NCBI GenBank assembly: GCA_003520105.1 | Contig: DOVL01000246.1 | Location: 1 to 5,741 of the forward strand | Direction: 5' to 3' | From: Lachnospiraceae bacterium | GTDB lineage: Bacteria > Bacillota > Clostridia > Lachnospirales > Lachnospiraceae | DNA length: 5,741 nucleotides | Shown here: piece after piece, positions 5,139-5,741 of the stretch | How the letters are laid out: the number at the start of each line of letters is the position of its first letter | How positions within the stretch are numbered: the stretch's first letter is position 1 | The notes under the pieces: generated by a model | Told to the model about the DNA's origin: nothing | The model's database searches: none | Seen by the model: the letters and a program-made list of their open reading frames with translations, nothing else | Made by a program: the position numbers and the translations under genes

Positions 5139-5741
5139 TCAAATATAAACCGCCTTATATCCCAATCCACGCACAGTCTTTATCTCAAATCCGTCACAAT
5201 CCGACAGCTTATCACGCAGCTTGGTAACGTATACATCAACCGCCCTGAGACTCGTATCAGAATCGATCCCCCAGAATTCATCCATAAGTGCCGCTCTCGA
5301 AAAGGTCTTCTTCGGATAAGAAAGAAGCTTAAATATGATATTGAATTCTCTTGTTGTAAGAGCTATTTCCTCACCGTCTATCTCAGCAGTCATCGCATCG
5401 GCATCAAGTGTAAGGTTTCCAACGGTTATTTTTCTTTCCTGCTCAATATTTGCTCTTCTGAGTAGAGCATTTACTCTCATCAGAAGTTCGTCCAGTTCTA
5501 TCGGTTTCACCATATAATCGTCTATGCCTATCTGGAATCCCCTCTGTTTAGATGCAAGATCATCCCTTGCGGACATGAAAAGTATCGGTATGGTCTTATT
5601 TATACCTCTGATGGTTTTGGCAAATTCATACCCGTCCGTACCCGGCAGCATGATATCCGATATGATCATTTCATACAGATTGTTATACATCTCGTCGTAG
5701 GCATCATTTACAGTCATACAGCCCGTCGCGGAAAACCCATT
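5139..5741 (-). CDS. OmpR/PhoB-family response regulator (N-terminus beyond window)
   Basis: A two-component transcription regulator. The 200 residues visible cover most of the receiver domain and all of the winged-helix DNA-binding domain. The frame is open to the right edge: eight in-frame codons (NGFSATGC) precede the ATG at 5717 and continue a normal receiver sequence. That ATG is therefore internal, and about 25 residues carrying the acidic DD pocket are missing. Numbering from the internal Met: phospho-acceptor Asp21 in IISDIMLPGTDG, switch residue Ser39 (FMSA), and the conserved lysine in MVKPIE. The C-terminal half shows ALTTREFNIIFKLL, the recognition-helix region SLRAVDVYVTKLRDKL, and the terminal wing TVRGLGYK. 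It lies 22 bases before the kinase gene, so the two form a cognate pair. Its likely local target is the transporter promoter with 11-bp direct repeats. Confidence 0.95.
   Translation of the reverse strand, partial: NGFSATGCMTVNDAYDEMYNNLYEMIISDIMLPGTDGYEFAKTIRGINKTIPILFMSARDDLASKQRGFQIGIDDYMVKPIELDELLMRVNALLRRANIEQERKITVGNLTLDADAMTAEIDGEEIALTTREFNIIFKLLSYPKKTFSRAALMDEFWGIDSDTSLRAVDVYVTKLRDKLSDCDGFEIKTVRGLGYKAVYI

Noticed and set aside
5117..5170. Longer kinase start at GTG 5170
   Set aside because: It would overlap the regulator gene and lacks a ribosome binding site, whereas GTG 5116 has AAGGAG at ideal spacing.
1..5741. CRISPR arrays, tRNA or rRNA genes, insertion sequences, phage genes
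   Set aside because: No regularly spaced repeats with unique spacers, no cloverleaf or rRNA sequence, and no transposase or integrase pattern on either strand.

Overview
The window reads as a low- to mid-GC Firmicute, most likely a clostridial/Lachnospiraceae-type anaerobe. The evidence is a T-box leader in front of a threonyl-tRNA synthetase gene, strong AGGAGG ribosome binding sites, U-tailed intrinsic terminators and the style of the ABC and two-component proteins. The taxonomic placement is inference. Every supported gene lies on the minus strand, so transcription runs from the right edge to the left.

Right part (5741 to 3944): a two-component pair. The OmpR-family response regulator is cut at its N-terminus by the window edge. 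A two-TM histidine kinase with almost no extracellular domain follows 22 bases later. A strong hairpin terminator (3924-3879) closes this transcription unit.

Middle (3878 to 913): an AT-rich promoter region, then three closely spaced genes: ABC ATPase, second ABC ATPase and a six-TM ABC-2 type permease. Just upstream of the first ATPase gene are three 7-8 bp direct repeats spaced exactly 11 bp apart, the geometry bound by OmpR/PhoB-family regulators. They overlap a position where the -35 is poor. The simplest model is that the kinase senses something in or at the membrane (a drug, peptide or envelope stress) and its regulator switches on the neighbouring exporter. The substrate cannot be read from the sequence.

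Left part (912 to 1): a non-coding stretch of about 700 bases leads to thrS. It holds a good sigma-A promoter (TTTACA-17-TATAAT), a compact element of nested inverted repeats with two mutually exclusive folds, a second TATAAT, and a full T-box riboswitch (threonine specifier ACU, T-box core, terminator/antiterminator). Last come a strong ribosome binding site and the first 69 codons of thrS. The encoded ThrRS begins directly at the editing domain and lacks the usual N-terminal TGS domain.

Most notable for follow-up are the 11-bp repeat operator candidate, the two-ATPase/one-permease arrangement, and the unassigned structured element upstream of the T-box.
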